Notes: generated by a model from the letters alone, not told the origin. A stretch of DNA of 64,000 nt from Hyphomonadaceae bacterium (GCA_019747815.1 JAIEQJ010000023.1:1-64000), one strand, 5' to 3'; shown: positions 53,633 through 63,731, counted from the stretch's first letter. Numbers and translations are program-made.

Positions 53633-55027
53633 ATGGCCACACAAGCTGCCGATGTCCGTGTTGCCGACGCCCCACGCGGACGCGCCGGCGCCATCGCCGC
53701 GGCGGTGAAGGACGCGTCCGGCACCGCGCTCTTGGCGCTCGGCCTGTCGTTTCCCATTCTGGCGCTGCGCACCGAGCAGAACATGGCCAACCAGCTCGTG
53801 CTGGACCAGCGCTGGAGCTATGTCGCCATCGCGGTGCTGCTCGCTTTCCTGGCGCGCCTGCTCTATCTGCTGCGCCTGGCCTTCGCTGCATCCCCGCCGG
53901 CACCGCGCATCGCCGCGCCCGCCGCCGACCGCCCGGCGCTGCGTCTGTTGACCATGGCCGGCGTCCTGCTCCTGCTCGTCTATCCGTTCCTGGCGCTGGC
54001 GCTTGTCGGGCGGGCCGGCGCGATCAAGTGGATCGACAATTTCGCCATTCAGATCCTGATCTACGTGATGCTCGGCTGGGGCCTCAACATCGTGGTCGGC
54101 CTCGCCGGGCTGCTGGATCTCGGCTATGTCGCCTTCTATGCCATCGGCGCCTATGCCTTCGCCCTGCTCGCCTCGCACTACGACCTCGGTTTCTGGGTCT
54201 GCCTGCCGCTGGCCGGCATTCTCGCCGCCTTCTGGGGTGTTCTGCTGGGCTTTCCGGTGCTGCGCCTGCGCGGCGACTATCTCGCCATCGTCACGCTGGC
54301 GTTCGGCGAGATCATCCGCCTCGTGGCCATCAACTGGGTCGACCTGACGCGCGGCTATGCCGGCATCTCCGGCGTGCCGCGGGCGACCTTCTTCGGGCTG
54401 CCGTTCGAGGACAGCGACCAGGGCTTTGCCGCGTTCTTCGGGCTGGAGTTCGCGACCATCCACCGCACGATCTTTCTGTTCTATGTGATCCTGCTCATGG
54501 CGGCGATCACCAACTGGGTGACCCTGCGCTTGCGCCGCCTGCCGGTCGGCCGCGCCTGGGAAGCGCTGCGCGAGGACGAGACGGCGTGCCGCTCGCTCGG
54601 CATCAACACCACCAACACCAAGCTCACCGCATTTGCGCTCGGCGCCATGTTCGGCGGGCTTGCCGGCTGCTTCTATGTCACCTCGCGCGGGCAGGGCTTT
54701 GTCACGCCCGAGAGCTTCACGTTCATGGAAAGCGCGCTGATCCTCGCCATCGTCGTGCTCGGCGGCCTCGGCAGCCAGGTGGGCGTGGCGATTGCAGCGG
54801 TGGTGCTGATCGGCGGCACCGAGCTGCTGCGCGAGCTCGACTGGACCAAAAGCATCTTCGGGCGCGACTTCGAGCCGACGCACTATCGCATGCTGCTGTT
54901 CGGCCTGGCGATGGTTCTCGTCATGATCTGGAAGCCGCGCGGCGTCATCTCCACGCGCATCCCCTCGATCTTTCTCAAGCAGCGGCGCGCGGTGCGGGGC
55001 GATCTGGTCGGGGAGGGCCACGGCTGA
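53633..55027 (+). CDS. livM: Branched-chain amino acid ABC transporter permease LivM
   Basis: 464 residues, with a long N-terminal extension (two transmembrane segments) compared with the core. Core motifs GLNIVVGLAGLLDLGYVAFYAIGAY and REDETACRSLGINTTNTKL are standard. Stop overlaps the livG start (TGATG). Confidence 0.93.
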   Translation: MATQAADVRVADAPRGRAGAIAAAVKDASGTALLALGLSFPILALRTEQNMANQLVLDQRWSYVAIAVLLAFLARLLYLLRLAFAASPPAPRIAAPAADRPALRLLTMAGVLLLLVYPFLALALVGRAGAIKWIDNFAIQILIYVMLGWGLNIVVGLAGLLDLGYVAFYAIGAYAFALLASHYDLGFWVCLPLAGILAAFWGVLLGFPVLRLRGDYLAIVTLAFGEIIRLVAINWVDLTRGYAGISGVPRATFFGLPFEDSDQGFAAFFGLEFATIHRTIFLFYVILLMAAITNWVTLRLRRLPVGRAWEALREDETACRSLGINTTNTKLTAFALGAMFGGLAGCFYVTSRGQGFVTPESFTFMESALILAIVVLGGLGSQVGVAIAAVVLIGGTELLRELDWTKSIFGRDFEPTHYRMLLFGLAMVLVMIWKPRGVISTRIPSIFLKQRRAVRGDLVGEGHG

Positions 55028-55928
55028 TGGCTGCGCCGGCCGCCCCGCTGCTCACGGTCGAGCATCTCACCATGCGCTTCGGCGGCCTCGTGGCCATCGA
55101 CGATCTGTCGTTCTCCGCCAGACGCGGCGACATCACCGCCGTCATCGGCCCCAACGGTGCCGGCAAGACGACGGTCTTCAACTGCGTGACCGGCTTCTAC
55201 AAGCCCACCAGCGGATGCATGGTGCTGAGCCCCGGCGAGCGGTCCGACCCCGCGATCGCCCAGCTCACCGCCTCGGGCCGGGGCTGGCGCGCCGCACGGG
55301 CCGGCGAGCTGTTTTTGCTGGAGCGCATGCGCGACTTCCAGATCGCCCGCCGCGCCAAGGTGGCGCGCACGTTCCAGAATATCCGCCTGTTTCCCGGCAT
55401 GACCGTGCTGGAAAATCTGATCGTGGCCCAGCACAACGCGCTGATGCGCGCGTCCGGGTGGACTATCCTGGGCCTCTTCGGCGCCCCCGGCTACCGCAAG
55501 GCCGAGCGGGTGGCCGTCGAGCGGGCCAAGTACTGGCTCGACAGGGTCGCCCTCATCGATCGGGCCGACGATCCCGCCGGCGATCTGCCCTACGGTGCGC
55601 AGCGGCGGCTGGAGATCGCGCGCGCCATGTGCACCGAGCCCCAGCTGCTGTGCCTGGACGAGCCGGCGGCCGGCCTCAACCCGCGTGAATCGGCCGACCT
55701 CAAGGCCCTCCTGACGTCCATCAAGACCGAGCACGCCACCTCCATTCTCCTCATCGAGCACGACATGTCGGTGGTGATGGAGATCTCCGACCACGTGGTC
55801 GTTCTCGACTACGGCCAGAAGATCTCCGACGGCACTCCCGACGCGGTGCGCAACGACCCCAAGGTGGTCGCCGCCTACCTCGGCGTGGAGGACGAGGAGG
55901 TGGAGCAGGTCGAGGCGGAGATTGCCCG

Positions 55929-55932
<4 letters not shown>
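55027..55932 (+). CDS. livG: Branched-chain amino acid ABC transporter ATPase LivG
   Basis: 301 residues. Walker A GPNGAGKTT, Q-loop FQNIRLFPGMTV, Walker B LLCLDEPAAGLNP and IEHDMSVV. The signature region reads LPYGAQRRLEIARAM, normal for LivG. A 40-residue insert (about 65-110) after Walker A is longer than usual. Overlaps livF by 4 bp (ATGA). Confidence 0.93.
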
Positions 55933-56651
<719 letters not shown>

Positions 56652-56664
56652 CCGGATAGGCGGC

Positions 56665-57012
56665 ATGCCCGACTGGCTCTACGACACCGGCAATGGATGG
56701 GTATTCCTGCTCGTCACCGTCATCATCGGCGGCACGGCGGCCTTCCTCTCAGGCCGCGCCATCGCCCAGACCTGGCGGCCCTACTGGCACATCCCGCTGT
56801 ACATGGTGCCGATCGCCGCCGCGGTGCGCTTCTTCCACTACGCCCTGTTCCACGAGCCGATGATCTCGCTGCAGAACTATGTCGTGGACTTCGCCGTCGT
56901 GCTGGCGGCCGCCTCGCTCGGCTACCGGATGCTGCGGGCCCGCCAGATGGCGCAGCAGTACCATTGGTTGTACCGCCGCACCGGCCTGCTCGGCTGGCGC
57001 AAGGTATCCTGA
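56665..57012 (+). CDS. Small membrane protein linked to the Liv transporter (DUF6867-like)
   Basis: 115 residues, two to three hydrophobic segments (GWVFLLVTVIIGGTAAFLSG, IPLYMVPIAAAVRFFHYALF, VVDFAVVLAAASLGYRML). Positioned 13 bp after livF on the same strand, so it is surely in the operon. Similar small proteins follow liv genes in other alphaproteobacteria; function unknown. Confidence 0.8.
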   Translation: MPDWLYDTGNGWVFLLVTVIIGGTAAFLSGRAIAQTWRPYWHIPLYMVPIAAAVRFFHYALFHEPMISLQNYVVDFAVVLAAASLGYRMLRARQMAQQYHWLYRRTGLLGWRKVS

Positions 57013-57087
57013 ACGCACCCGTCATCCGGCTTAGCGCGACCGCGCTCTCAACGCGAGCGCACCGGCCAGGATGGCGGGTTGAATCGC

Positions 57088-57414
57088 CTATGACGCGAAC
57101 ATGCCGAGCTTCCCGTACTTCTCGGCCAGCAGGTAGTAGAACGTCACCCGCTGCTTGTCCTGGTCCTGGTGCATCCGCTGGCAGATGTCGAAAATCGCCT
57201 TGTCGAGGTCGGCATCGGCCTGCGTGAGCCCGAGCTTCTTCTTCAGGAAGTGGTCGCGGACGCGATCCCGCTCGCTCTTGTCGGAGCAGGCCACCAGCGC
57301 GCTGTCCTTGCCCTTGAGGGCGATGCCCAGGTGCTTGATCAGGCCCGCAACCGAGGCGGCATCGACACTCGGCGTGTACTTCCGGACGTCGTTGGCATAG
57401 TCGAACTCACCCAT
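57088..57414 (-). CDS. DUF2853 protein
   Basis: 108 residues, helical. Family pattern YANDVRKYTP, ALVACSDKSERDRVRDHFLKKKLGL and RVTFYYLLAEKYGKL. Function unknown. ATG at 57414, overlapping by 8 bp the end of the small exported protein upstream. Convergent with the liv operon. Confidence 0.8.
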   Translation of the reverse strand: MGEFDYANDVRKYTPSVDAASVAGLIKHLGIALKGKDSALVACSDKSERDRVRDHFLKKKLGLTQADADLDKAIFDICQRMHQDQDKQRVTFYYLLAEKYGKLGMFAS

Positions 57415-57604
57415 AGCACCTGCTCCTCTTGCGCGGCGGCACGCTCCTGGTCGGCGTGCTCGGCTTCTGCTGCACGGCGGCATTGGCCTTGGTCTGGACC
57501 ACGTGGTAGGCGGCGCTCGCACGCTCGGCTCCAGCCGGCGCCAGCAGGAGCGCCATCGCTCCCGCCAGGGCCGCGGTGCCGCACAGTCGCTTGAGGGATG
57601 TCAT
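57407..57604 (-). CDS. Small exported basic protein
   Basis: 65 residues with a signal-peptide-like start (LCGTAALAGAMALLLAPAGAE). The short mature part is basic (PPRKRSRCYG). Its stop overlaps the start of the DUF2853 gene by 8 bp, so they may be coupled. No known family. Confidence 0.45.
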   Translation of the reverse strand: MTSLKRLCGTAALAGAMALLLAPAGAERASAAYHVVQTKANAAVQQKPSTPTRSVPPRKRSRCYG

Positions 57605-57741
57605 GCCGGATCATTCTCCCATTGGATCGATGAGATGATTTGCGCCGTGTCCGGACCGTTCTGTCTGCACCGGACCGTGCCGATCAATCGGGACATTTCC
57701 CGAAGATGCCTCGCTGAAAGGCCTGACCGATCTCTTGCGTT

Positions 57742-58512
57742 TCACAGGTGCGCCTTGCCGTTCAGCTTGTGGGCATGCTGCAGGAGAATGCAGGTGTCCT
57801 TGCCCGCCAGGCGCTTGGTGAGGCGCTCGCCGCGCTCCAGCTCCTCCAGCCAGCGGCGCACGGTCGGCTTGGAGCGGCCCACCAGCGCCGCGAGGCCCGC
57901 CTGCGAGATGAGAATCTCCCGGTTGGTGCCGATGCGGCCCCGCCGCGGCAGCTTGCTGCCCGCCGGCAGCTCGCTCAGGCGCGAGAGAAACCGGAGGAAA
58001 TCGTCGGCCGAGGCGGTGGATCGTGCCGCCAGCTGCGCGGGCGGCTCGGGCGGCAGCGCCGCATGCGCCGTCTCCGTCGCAGTCGCGGGTTGAGGGCCAG
58101 ACCATGCTATGCCCGGCAGCAGCCCCGCCGCGATCTGCACCGCCGCCCACGCGGGCGCGATCACCGTCAGCATGTGCGAGCCGGCCGGCAGCAGGGGAAC
58201 CAAGGCCAGCGCCAGCAGGGGCATCAGAATGCAATAGCCTGTGCAGGCCAGCCACAACGGTCCCGCAAACGCGAGCCCCTGGAAGGGCGATCTGCGCCAG
58301 ATGCGCTCCCCCTGCAGAACAAGCGCGAGCCGCACGCCTTCGATGACGACGGCCAGGGCCGCCAGCAGCAGCCCAAGCGAGAGGGAGCCGACAAGGGCGC
58401 CGGCACGTACCGGCGCAAGGGCCTCACCCAGGATCCAGCCGCTCGCGGCCGTTCCCAAGAGCGACGCCACGGCAAAAACCACCGTTGCGACAACGCCTAT
58501 GTGATGGATCAT
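57742..58512 (-). CDS. Membrane protein with C-terminal helix-turn-helix
   Basis: 256 residues. The first 135 residues form about four transmembrane helices; a Pro/Ala-rich linker follows (140-165); then residues 200-230 read SQAGLAALVGRSKPTVRRWLEELERG, a clear helix-turn-helix. This layout suggests a membrane-bound one-component regulator. It faces livK across a 621-bp gap holding an 8-bp inverted repeat (58621-58650). Family not recognised. Confidence 0.65.
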   Translation of the reverse strand: MIHHIGVVATVVFAVASLLGTAASGWILGEALAPVRAGALVGSLSLGLLLAALAVVIEGVRLALVLQGERIWRRSPFQGLAFAGPLWLACTGYCILMPLLALALVPLLPAGSHMLTVIAPAWAAVQIAAGLLPGIAWSGPQPATATETAHAALPPEPPAQLAARSTASADDFLRFLSRLSELPAGSKLPRRGRIGTNREILISQAGLAALVGRSKPTVRRWLEELERGERLTKRLAGKDTCILLQHAHKLNGKAHL

Positions 58513-58620
58513 GGATCTTCCCGGAGCGAATGCGGCCTCGATCCTGAGGTGAAGACCGCACGCCGGCCAATCAGGTGTTTCCCGCCGTTCCGAGGGTTGT
58601 TCTCCCGGTTTCAGCGCTCA

Positions 58621-58650
58621 CAGTTGAAGGAAACTCGATCAATTCAACTG
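58621..58650. promoter_or_regulatory. Perfect 8-bp inverted repeat
   Basis: CAGTTGAA and TTCAACTG with a 14-nt spacer, 110-140 bp upstream of the membrane HTH gene and overlapping the first 40-bp repeat. Possible operator for that HTH protein. The gap 58513-59133 has no other supported gene apart from the short frame at 58730. Confidence 0.4.
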
Positions 58651-58681
58651 CGTTGCGCCTCGGAAACTTTCGTTCAATCAT
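58638..58681. repeat. 40-bp imperfect direct repeat, copy 1
   Basis: Starts ATCAATTC and ends ACTTTCGTTCAATCAT, the last 16 bp being identical to the copy at 59021-59060. It lies about 50 bp before the short exported-type frame. Confidence 0.7.
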
Positions 58682-58729
58682 TCCGGCGGATGTGCACAGA
58701 GAGGCAGGAGCCTGCGCGATCGAGGGAAG

Positions 58730-58849
58730 ATGATGACAAGGACTTATCTTGGGATCGCCGTGGCAGCGGCGGCGGGGCTGCTGGCCCACGCCGCAACGGG
58801 CGCGGCCTCACGCCGCCGCCGTGCCATGTGGCGAACGCCTGCCGGATGA
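58730..58849 (+). CDS. Possible truncated exported peptide
   Basis: 39 codons from ATG at 58730 after GAGGGAAG. The first 26 residues look like a signal peptide (LGIAVAAAAGLLAHAATGAA); the remainder is short and basic. A shift into another frame continues with PPCHVANACRMTV. It may be a decayed small secreted protein. Confidence 0.25.
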   Translation: MMTRTYLGIAVAAAAGLLAHAATGAASRRRRAMWRTPAG

Positions 58850-59020
58850 CGGTCTCCAAGAACAAGCGGGTGCCGGCTGCTGATCGGCCACGGCGCTCCG
58901 AAATTGTGCCGCCAGTACAAGGGCTAGCCCCTTCGGATGGTCTCTCAGGGCCGGTGTGCAAGCCCGCATCGGCAACGGTGCCCAATCGCTTGGGCGCGCG
59001 CTGCGACAGGCAGCCTCCGT

Positions 59021-59060
59021 ATCAATTCGACGTGACTTCCTTCGACTTTCGTTCAATCAT
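59021..59060. repeat. 40-bp imperfect direct repeat, copy 2
   Basis: Second copy of the 58638 repeat, about 75 bp before the livK start. Its position suggests a shared promoter or regulator site. Confidence 0.7.
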
Positions 59061-59133
59061 CGCAACAAGCACGCGCGTCTCATGCGTGTGCGCATAAGTT
59101 TGCAAGTTCAACGGAGGAAGGGAGAGTCTTGCA

Positions 59134-60291
59134 ATGAAAAAGGCGTTCTGGCTGTCATTGACGGCTGCAGCGGCCCTTGTGGCGTGCGGTGCGGGCACCG
59201 CATCGGCCCAGATCAAGCTCGGCGTGGCAGGACCCATCACCGGTGGCAGCGCCGCCTTCGGTGCCCAGCTCAAGAACGGCGTCGAGCAGGCGGCTGCCGA
59301 CATCAACGCTGCCGGCGGCATTCTGGGTCAGCAGATTTCGGTTGTGGTGGGTGACGACCGCGCCGATCCCAAGGAGGGCGTGTCGGTCGCCAACAAGTTC
59401 ATCGGCGACGGCGTCAAGTTCCTGGTCGGCCACTTCAACTCCGGCGTGACGATCCCGACTTCGCTCGTCTACGCCGAGAACGGCATGCTGGCCATCACAC
59501 CGGCGGCCACCAACCCCTGCGTCACCGACCGCAAGCTCGGTCCCTGCGGCGACGACAAGCAGGCCCGCCCGAATCTCTTGATGTTCCGCACCTGCGGCCG
59601 CGACGATCAGCAAGGCACGGTGGCCGGCAGCTACATTGCCAAGCACTTCGCCGGCAAGAAGGTGGCCATCATCCACGACAAGACCACTTATGGCATGGGG
59701 CTGGCGACCGAAACCCGCAAGAGCATGGCCGCCAAGGGCATGAAGGAAGTGATGTTCGAGGGCGTCAACAAGGACGACAAGGACTTCGGCGCCATCGTCT
59801 CCAAGACCAAGGCCACCGGTGCCGACCTCATCTATTGGGGCGGCCTGCATGACACCGGCGGGCTGCTGTTGCGGCAGATGCGCGACCGCGGCGTCAAGGC
59901 TCCGCTGATGGGCGGCGACGGCATCACGTCGGACGAGTTTGCCGTCATCGCCGGTCCCGGCGCCGAGGGCACGCTGATGACCTACGGCCCCGATCCGCGC
60001 AAGCGCCCAGAGGCCAAAGCCGTTGTCGAGCGGTTCCGCGCCAAGAAGTTCGAGCCGGAATCCTACACGCTCTATGCCTATGCCGCGGTTGAGGTTCTGA
60101 AGCAGGCGGCCGAGGCGGAAAAGTCGCTCGATCCCAAGAAGGTGGCGAGCCGCATCTACTCGGGCATGAAGTTCAAGACGGTGATCGGCGAGCTCTCCTA
60201 CGACAAGAAGGGCGACGTCACCCGCCTCGACTACGTGATGTACATCTGGAAGAAGGACCCTTCCGGCAAGATCACGTATTCGGAGATGTAG
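59134..60291 (+). CDS. livK: Branched-chain amino acid ABC transporter substrate-binding protein LivK
   Basis: 385 residues; signal peptide with cleavage after TASAQ (about residue 25). Periplasmic-binding fold type I: IKLGVAGPITGGSAAFGAQLKNGVEQA and VGDDRADPKEGVSVANKFIGD. A disulfide-like pair (NPCVTDRKLGPCG) is typical of LivK/LivJ. It completes the importer whose membrane parts are at 52.7-56.7 kb. The ligand may be Leu/Ile/Val or a related amino acid. Confidence 0.92.
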   Translation: MKKAFWLSLTAAAALVACGAGTASAQIKLGVAGPITGGSAAFGAQLKNGVEQAAADINAAGGILGQQISVVVGDDRADPKEGVSVANKFIGDGVKFLVGHFNSGVTIPTSLVYAENGMLAITPAATNPCVTDRKLGPCGDDKQARPNLLMFRTCGRDDQQGTVAGSYIAKHFAGKKVAIIHDKTTYGMGLATETRKSMAAKGMKEVMFEGVNKDDKDFGAIVSKTKATGADLIYWGGLHDTGGLLLRQMRDRGVKAPLMGGDGITSDEFAVIAGPGAEGTLMTYGPDPRKRPEAKAVVERFRAKKFEPESYTLYAYAAVEVLKQAAEAEKSLDPKKVASRIYSGMKFKTVIGELSYDKKGDVTRLDYVMYIWKKDPSGKITYSEM

Positions 60292-60380
60292 GGGCTGCCG
60301 GCTCCGGCAGAATGGTTGCAACCGATCGGGAGGCGGCCCAGTGCCGCCTCTTTGCCGTTTCGCCCTTTGAGGCTTCACCT

Positions 60381-60423
60381 GTCATCCCGGCAATCGCCAC
60401 GGGCAATTGGCCGCCAATCCAGT
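60381..60423. repeat. Extragenic palindrome, copy 9
   Basis: GTCATCCCGG followed by GGGCAATTGGCCGCCAATCC. A partial copy of the family downstream of livK. Confidence 0.55.
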
Positions 60424-60462
60424 GCTTGACCGCAGTGCCCTTGCGACCCCTGCAGCCTGAGT

Positions 60463-60480
60463 ATCTCGCTCGCGCGAGAT
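60463..60480. terminator. Palindromic hairpin
   Basis: ATCTCGC-TCGC-GCGAGAT; symmetric stem of 7 bp. Between livK (+) and the convergent small gene at 60497 (-). No T-tract. Confidence 0.4.
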
Positions 60481-60496
60481 GTGACATGACACGCCG

Positions 60497-60703
60497 CTAG
60501 GCGGCCGGATCGTCATCGCTGTCCTTGCCCTTCACCCGCGCCTTGGCTTCCAGCCGCTCCAGGCGGCCGAGCAGCCGCCGGATGTCGGCCGGCAGCTCCT
60601 CCCGCTCGATATCCTGCGTCGCCCAGCGCAGCGTGGCGCCGATGCGCGAGAGAAAATAGATGTTGTCGATCTGGGCCGTGTACTTGGGCTTGGGGTTGGA
60701 CAT
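60497..60703 (-). CDS. Small conserved hypothetical protein
   Basis: 68 residues. MSNPKPKYTAQIDNIYFLSR then a charged helix LLGRLERLEAKARVKGKDSDDD. No known function. Start at the ATG at 60703; longer upstream frames are GC-rich artefacts. Confidence 0.55.
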   Translation of the reverse strand: MSNPKPKYTAQIDNIYFLSRIGATLRWATQDIEREELPADIRRLLGRLERLEAKARVKGKDSDDDPAA

Positions 60704-60896
60704 GCCTGCGTAATGCGCCGGTGGCGGAACTGTTCCAGACCACCCGTGGAACGGACACCCGCCCACAAAACTGTCGCCGCCTGGTCGCAGCGATCGACGG
60801 TCCCCCGGGCCTGCACCCCTGGCGCGATCCCGGCGTTGACCTGCTGCTGGCGGCGCGTCATTTTCACCAGGCTTGTCCTTGAAGCAGAGGCCCCGC

Positions 60897-61898
60897 GTGA
60901 TCCCGCCGCGCAATCTCATCACCGATGTGCCGGGCGTGCTGGTGGGCAATGCCCAGGATGTGCGCTTGGCCTCCGGCGTCACTGCTGTCGTGTTCGAGGC
61001 GCCGGCAGTGGGGTCCATCGACGTCCGCGGCGGCGGGCCCGGCACGCGGGAGACGGCGCTGCTCGATCCTGCGCAAACGGTGCAGGGCATCGATGCCATC
61101 GTCCTTTCGGGAGGCTCCGCCTTCGGCCTCGACGCCGCGTCCGGCGTGCAGGCCTGGCTCCGCGAGCGGGGGCGGGGCTTTGCCGTCGGCCCGGCCCGGG
61201 TGCCGATCGTGCCGGGTGCCATCCTGTTCGACCTCATCAACGGCGGCGACAAGGCCTGGGGCCGCTATCCGCCCTATCGCGACCTCGGCTATCAGGCGGC
61301 CGCCGGTGCCGGCACCCAGTTCGATCTCGGCAGCACCGGCGCCGGGCTCGGCGCCACGACGGTGAACCTCAAGGGCGGCCTCGGCTCGGCCTCCGCGCTC
61401 TGCGACGGCTTCACGGTCGGCGCGCTCGCCGCCGTCAATGCCGCCGGCAGCGTGGTGGCGGGCAGCGGGCCATCGTTCTGGGCGGCCCCGTTCGAGCGCG
61501 ATGGCGAATATGGCGGTCGCGGCTGGCCGCCGTCGCTGCCGCCAGGCGCGCTGGCGCCCGCGACCAAGGGCAGCCCCAGCGCCAGCACCACGCTCGGCGT
61601 CGTCGCCACGGATGCCGTGCTCACCAAGCCGCAAGCCAAGCGCTTCGCCGTGATGGCCCAGACGGGGCTCGCGCGCGCCATCTATCCCGTGCACACGCCG
61701 CTCGACGGCGATGTCGTGTTTGCCGTGTCGACCGGGCGCAAGCCGCTCGCCGACCCGATGCTGGGGCTCGCCGCGCTCGGCACCGCCGCGGCCAACTGCC
61801 TGGCCCGCGCGGTTGCGCGTGCGGTCTACGAGGCGACGGCGCTGCCTGATCCCGGCGCGCTTGCCGCCTGGCGCGACCGCTTCATGCGCGAGGCCTGA
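60897..61898 (+). CDS. P1-family (DmpA/NylC-like) autoprocessing peptidase
   Basis: 333 residues. Ntn-hydrolase of the DmpA type. NLITDVPGVLVGNAQD starts the fold; GSTGAGLGATTVNLKGGLGSAS and KGSPSASTTLGVVATDAVLTK contain the processing site, where the Thr of STTLGV becomes the N-terminal nucleophile of the beta chain. GTG start at 60897 with AGAGG six bases upstream; a TTG at 60873 is also possible. Substrate could be a beta-peptide, D-aminopeptide or 6-aminohexanoate oligomer. Confidence 0.85.
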   Translation: MIPPRNLITDVPGVLVGNAQDVRLASGVTAVVFEAPAVGSIDVRGGGPGTRETALLDPAQTVQGIDAIVLSGGSAFGLDAASGVQAWLRERGRGFAVGPARVPIVPGAILFDLINGGDKAWGRYPPYRDLGYQAAAGAGTQFDLGSTGAGLGATTVNLKGGLGSASALCDGFTVGALAAVNAAGSVVAGSGPSFWAAPFERDGEYGGRGWPPSLPPGALAPATKGSPSASTTLGVVATDAVLTKPQAKRFAVMAQTGLARAIYPVHTPLDGDVVFAVSTGRKPLADPMLGLAALGTAAANCLARAVARAVYEATALPDPGALAAWRDRFMREA

Positions 61899-61902
61899 AG
61901 CG

Positions 61903-62091
61903 ATGTCGCCGCAGCGGCTGACCATTGCAGCCCTGACCACGGTCGCCCTTGCCGCGCTCGTCGCCTGGCAGCTCCGTCGCGAGCATAGCGTGAAGGCCTG
62001 CCTCGACAGCGGCGGGGTGTGGCATGGCCCCGCGTCGGCCTGCAAGCCGCACCGGCGCCCGATCCTGCGGCGGGACCTGGAGCGGTCTTGA
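61903..62091 (+). CDS. Small membrane-anchored hypothetical protein
   Basis: 62 residues. One transmembrane helix (LTIAALTTVALAALVAWQL) then a short basic tail with a Cys pair (ACLDSGGVWHGPASACK). 4 bp after the P1 peptidase, so in its operon. Confidence 0.55.
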   Translation: MSPQRLTIAALTTVALAALVAWQLRREHSVKACLDSGGVWHGPASACKPHRRPILRRDLERS

Positions 62092-62142
62092 TGTGCCGCG
62101 CGCGAGGGCAAGCCGCGTGCGTGTGTGGTCCTGGGTCCCGAG

Positions 62143-62259
62143 TGTCATCCCGGCCGAGGGCGACAGCTCGAGAGCCGGGACCCAGGGTCACAGATCGAGC
62201 GTGATGCATTTGGCCCTGGGTCCCGGATATTTCGCTGACCGCGAAATTCCGGGATGACA
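62143..62259. repeat. Extragenic palindrome, copy 10 (double length)
   Basis: TGTCATCCCGG at one end and CCGGGATGACA at the other, with two inner GGGACCC blocks. Between the small membrane protein and the amino-acid oxidase. Confidence 0.75.
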
Positions 62260-62281
62260 AGTGCACCCCTGCCCTACCGCC

Positions 62282-63526
62282 TCAAAACCGCTCCGCCCGG
62301 TACGGGGAGGGATCGGTGAAGGGTTTCTCGCCGGTCATCATCTCGGCCAGCAGCCGCCCGGCGACGGGGCCCAGCGTAAACCCCAGGTGATGGTGGCCGA
62401 AGTTGAACCACAGGCCGCGATGGCTGGGCGCGGGGCCGATGATCGGCAGCATGTCGGGCAGACAGGGGCGGCGCCCGAGCCAGGGCGCGGGCTCGGCCTT
62501 CTCCCCGAGCGGGAAGATGTCACGCGCCAGCGGCGTGACGCGCGCAAGCTGAACCGGGGTCGGCGGCGCATCGCGCAAGGCAAACTCCGCCCCCGTCGTC
62601 AGACGGATGCCGCGCGTCATCGGCGCCAGCAGGTAGCCGAACTCCGCATCCAGCACCGGCCGGTTGAGCGTCGCATTGCCGAGCGCCTTGAAATGCTGGT
62701 GATAGCCGCGCTTGATGCCGAGCGGGAAGCGGTAGCCGAGCGGACGGAAGACATCGTCGGACCAGGGGCCGAGCGCCAGCACCACCGCCGCGGCGGCGAT
62801 CGGGCCGCGCGGGGTGCCGATGATCCAGCCGTCCCGCCCTGCCTCGAGGGAACGCGCATCGGCCTGCTCGAAGCGCCCGCCCCGCTGCTCGAACAGCGTG
62901 GCATAGCCGTTCACCAGGGCGCCGGGATCGCTGACGCTGACCGGATCCGGCATCAGGATGCCGCCGGCGATCGTATCCTTCAGGTGCGGCTCGAGCGCGG
63001 CGACCTTGGCCGCATCGAGCGGCTCGAAGTTGACGCCGTAGACCTCGCGATCGACGCGCTGCTTGTCGAGCGCATCCTCCAGGGCAGACGCGGACCGGTA
63101 GACGCGCATGTAGCCGGTGCGCCGCACGAGCCCGAGCAGACCGGCCGGCGCCATCAGCGCCTCGTGCTCGATGATGCAGCGCTCCACCAGCGGCCGCGCG
63201 CCGCGCGCGGTCTTGGCCACCTCGGCGGGCGTGGAGGCGCGCCAGTAGCGCAGCAGCCACGGCGCGATGCGCGGCAGGGCGCTCCAATGCAGGTTCGATT
63301 CCGGCAGCTGATTGAAGGCGTAGCGCGCCAGAAGCGCGATATCACGAGGGAACGGATAGGGCACCACGCCTTCGCGCTGGATGAGGCCGGCGTTGCCGTA
63401 GCTCGTCTCCTCTCCCGGGCCGCGCCGGTCGACGAGCACCACAGAGCGCCCTCGCTGCTGCAGATGCAGGGCCGCGCTGACGCCAACCATGCCGGCACCG
63501 AGCACAATCACATCCGTTCGCAGCAT
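62282..63526 (-). CDS. FAD-dependent D-amino-acid dehydrogenase-like oxidoreductase
   Basis: 414 residues of the DAO family. Nucleotide-binding VIVLGAGMVGVSAALHL, then GNAGLIQREGVVPYPFPRD and C-terminal GLWFNFGHHHLGFTLGP are typical of DadA-like enzymes, which oxidise D-amino acids to keto acids. DadA-like rather than glycine oxidase by length and motif. Monocistronic, divergent from purB. Confidence 0.87.
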   Translation of the reverse strand: MLRTDVIVLGAGMVGVSAALHLQQRGRSVVLVDRRGPGEETSYGNAGLIQREGVVPYPFPRDIALLARYAFNQLPESNLHWSALPRIAPWLLRYWRASTPAEVAKTARGARPLVERCIIEHEALMAPAGLLGLVRRTGYMRVYRSASALEDALDKQRVDREVYGVNFEPLDAAKVAALEPHLKDTIAGGILMPDPVSVSDPGALVNGYATLFEQRGGRFEQADARSLEAGRDGWIIGTPRGPIAAAAVVLALGPWSDDVFRPLGYRFPLGIKRGYHQHFKALGNATLNRPVLDAEFGYLLAPMTRGIRLTTGAEFALRDAPPTPVQLARVTPLARDIFPLGEKAEPAPWLGRRPCLPDMLPIIGPAPSHRGLWFNFGHHHLGFTLGPVAGRLLAEMMTGEKPFTDPSPYRAERF

Positions 63527-63731
63527 GGCTCAGCCTTCGCGAGGGGCGGGGGATCAATTCTTGAGCATATAGCCGATTGTGCCGCGCGAATGCAGCCTCG
63601 GCGACGCATCCATGCCATGCGGATGTGCAAATCGGCGGCGCCGAGCTTCAGGCTGGGCCTGCGCGCATGCGGGGGCTTTGCGGGCGCCGCCCGGCGTGCT
63701 AGGCGACGTTTTTAACGGCAGCGAGGACGCC

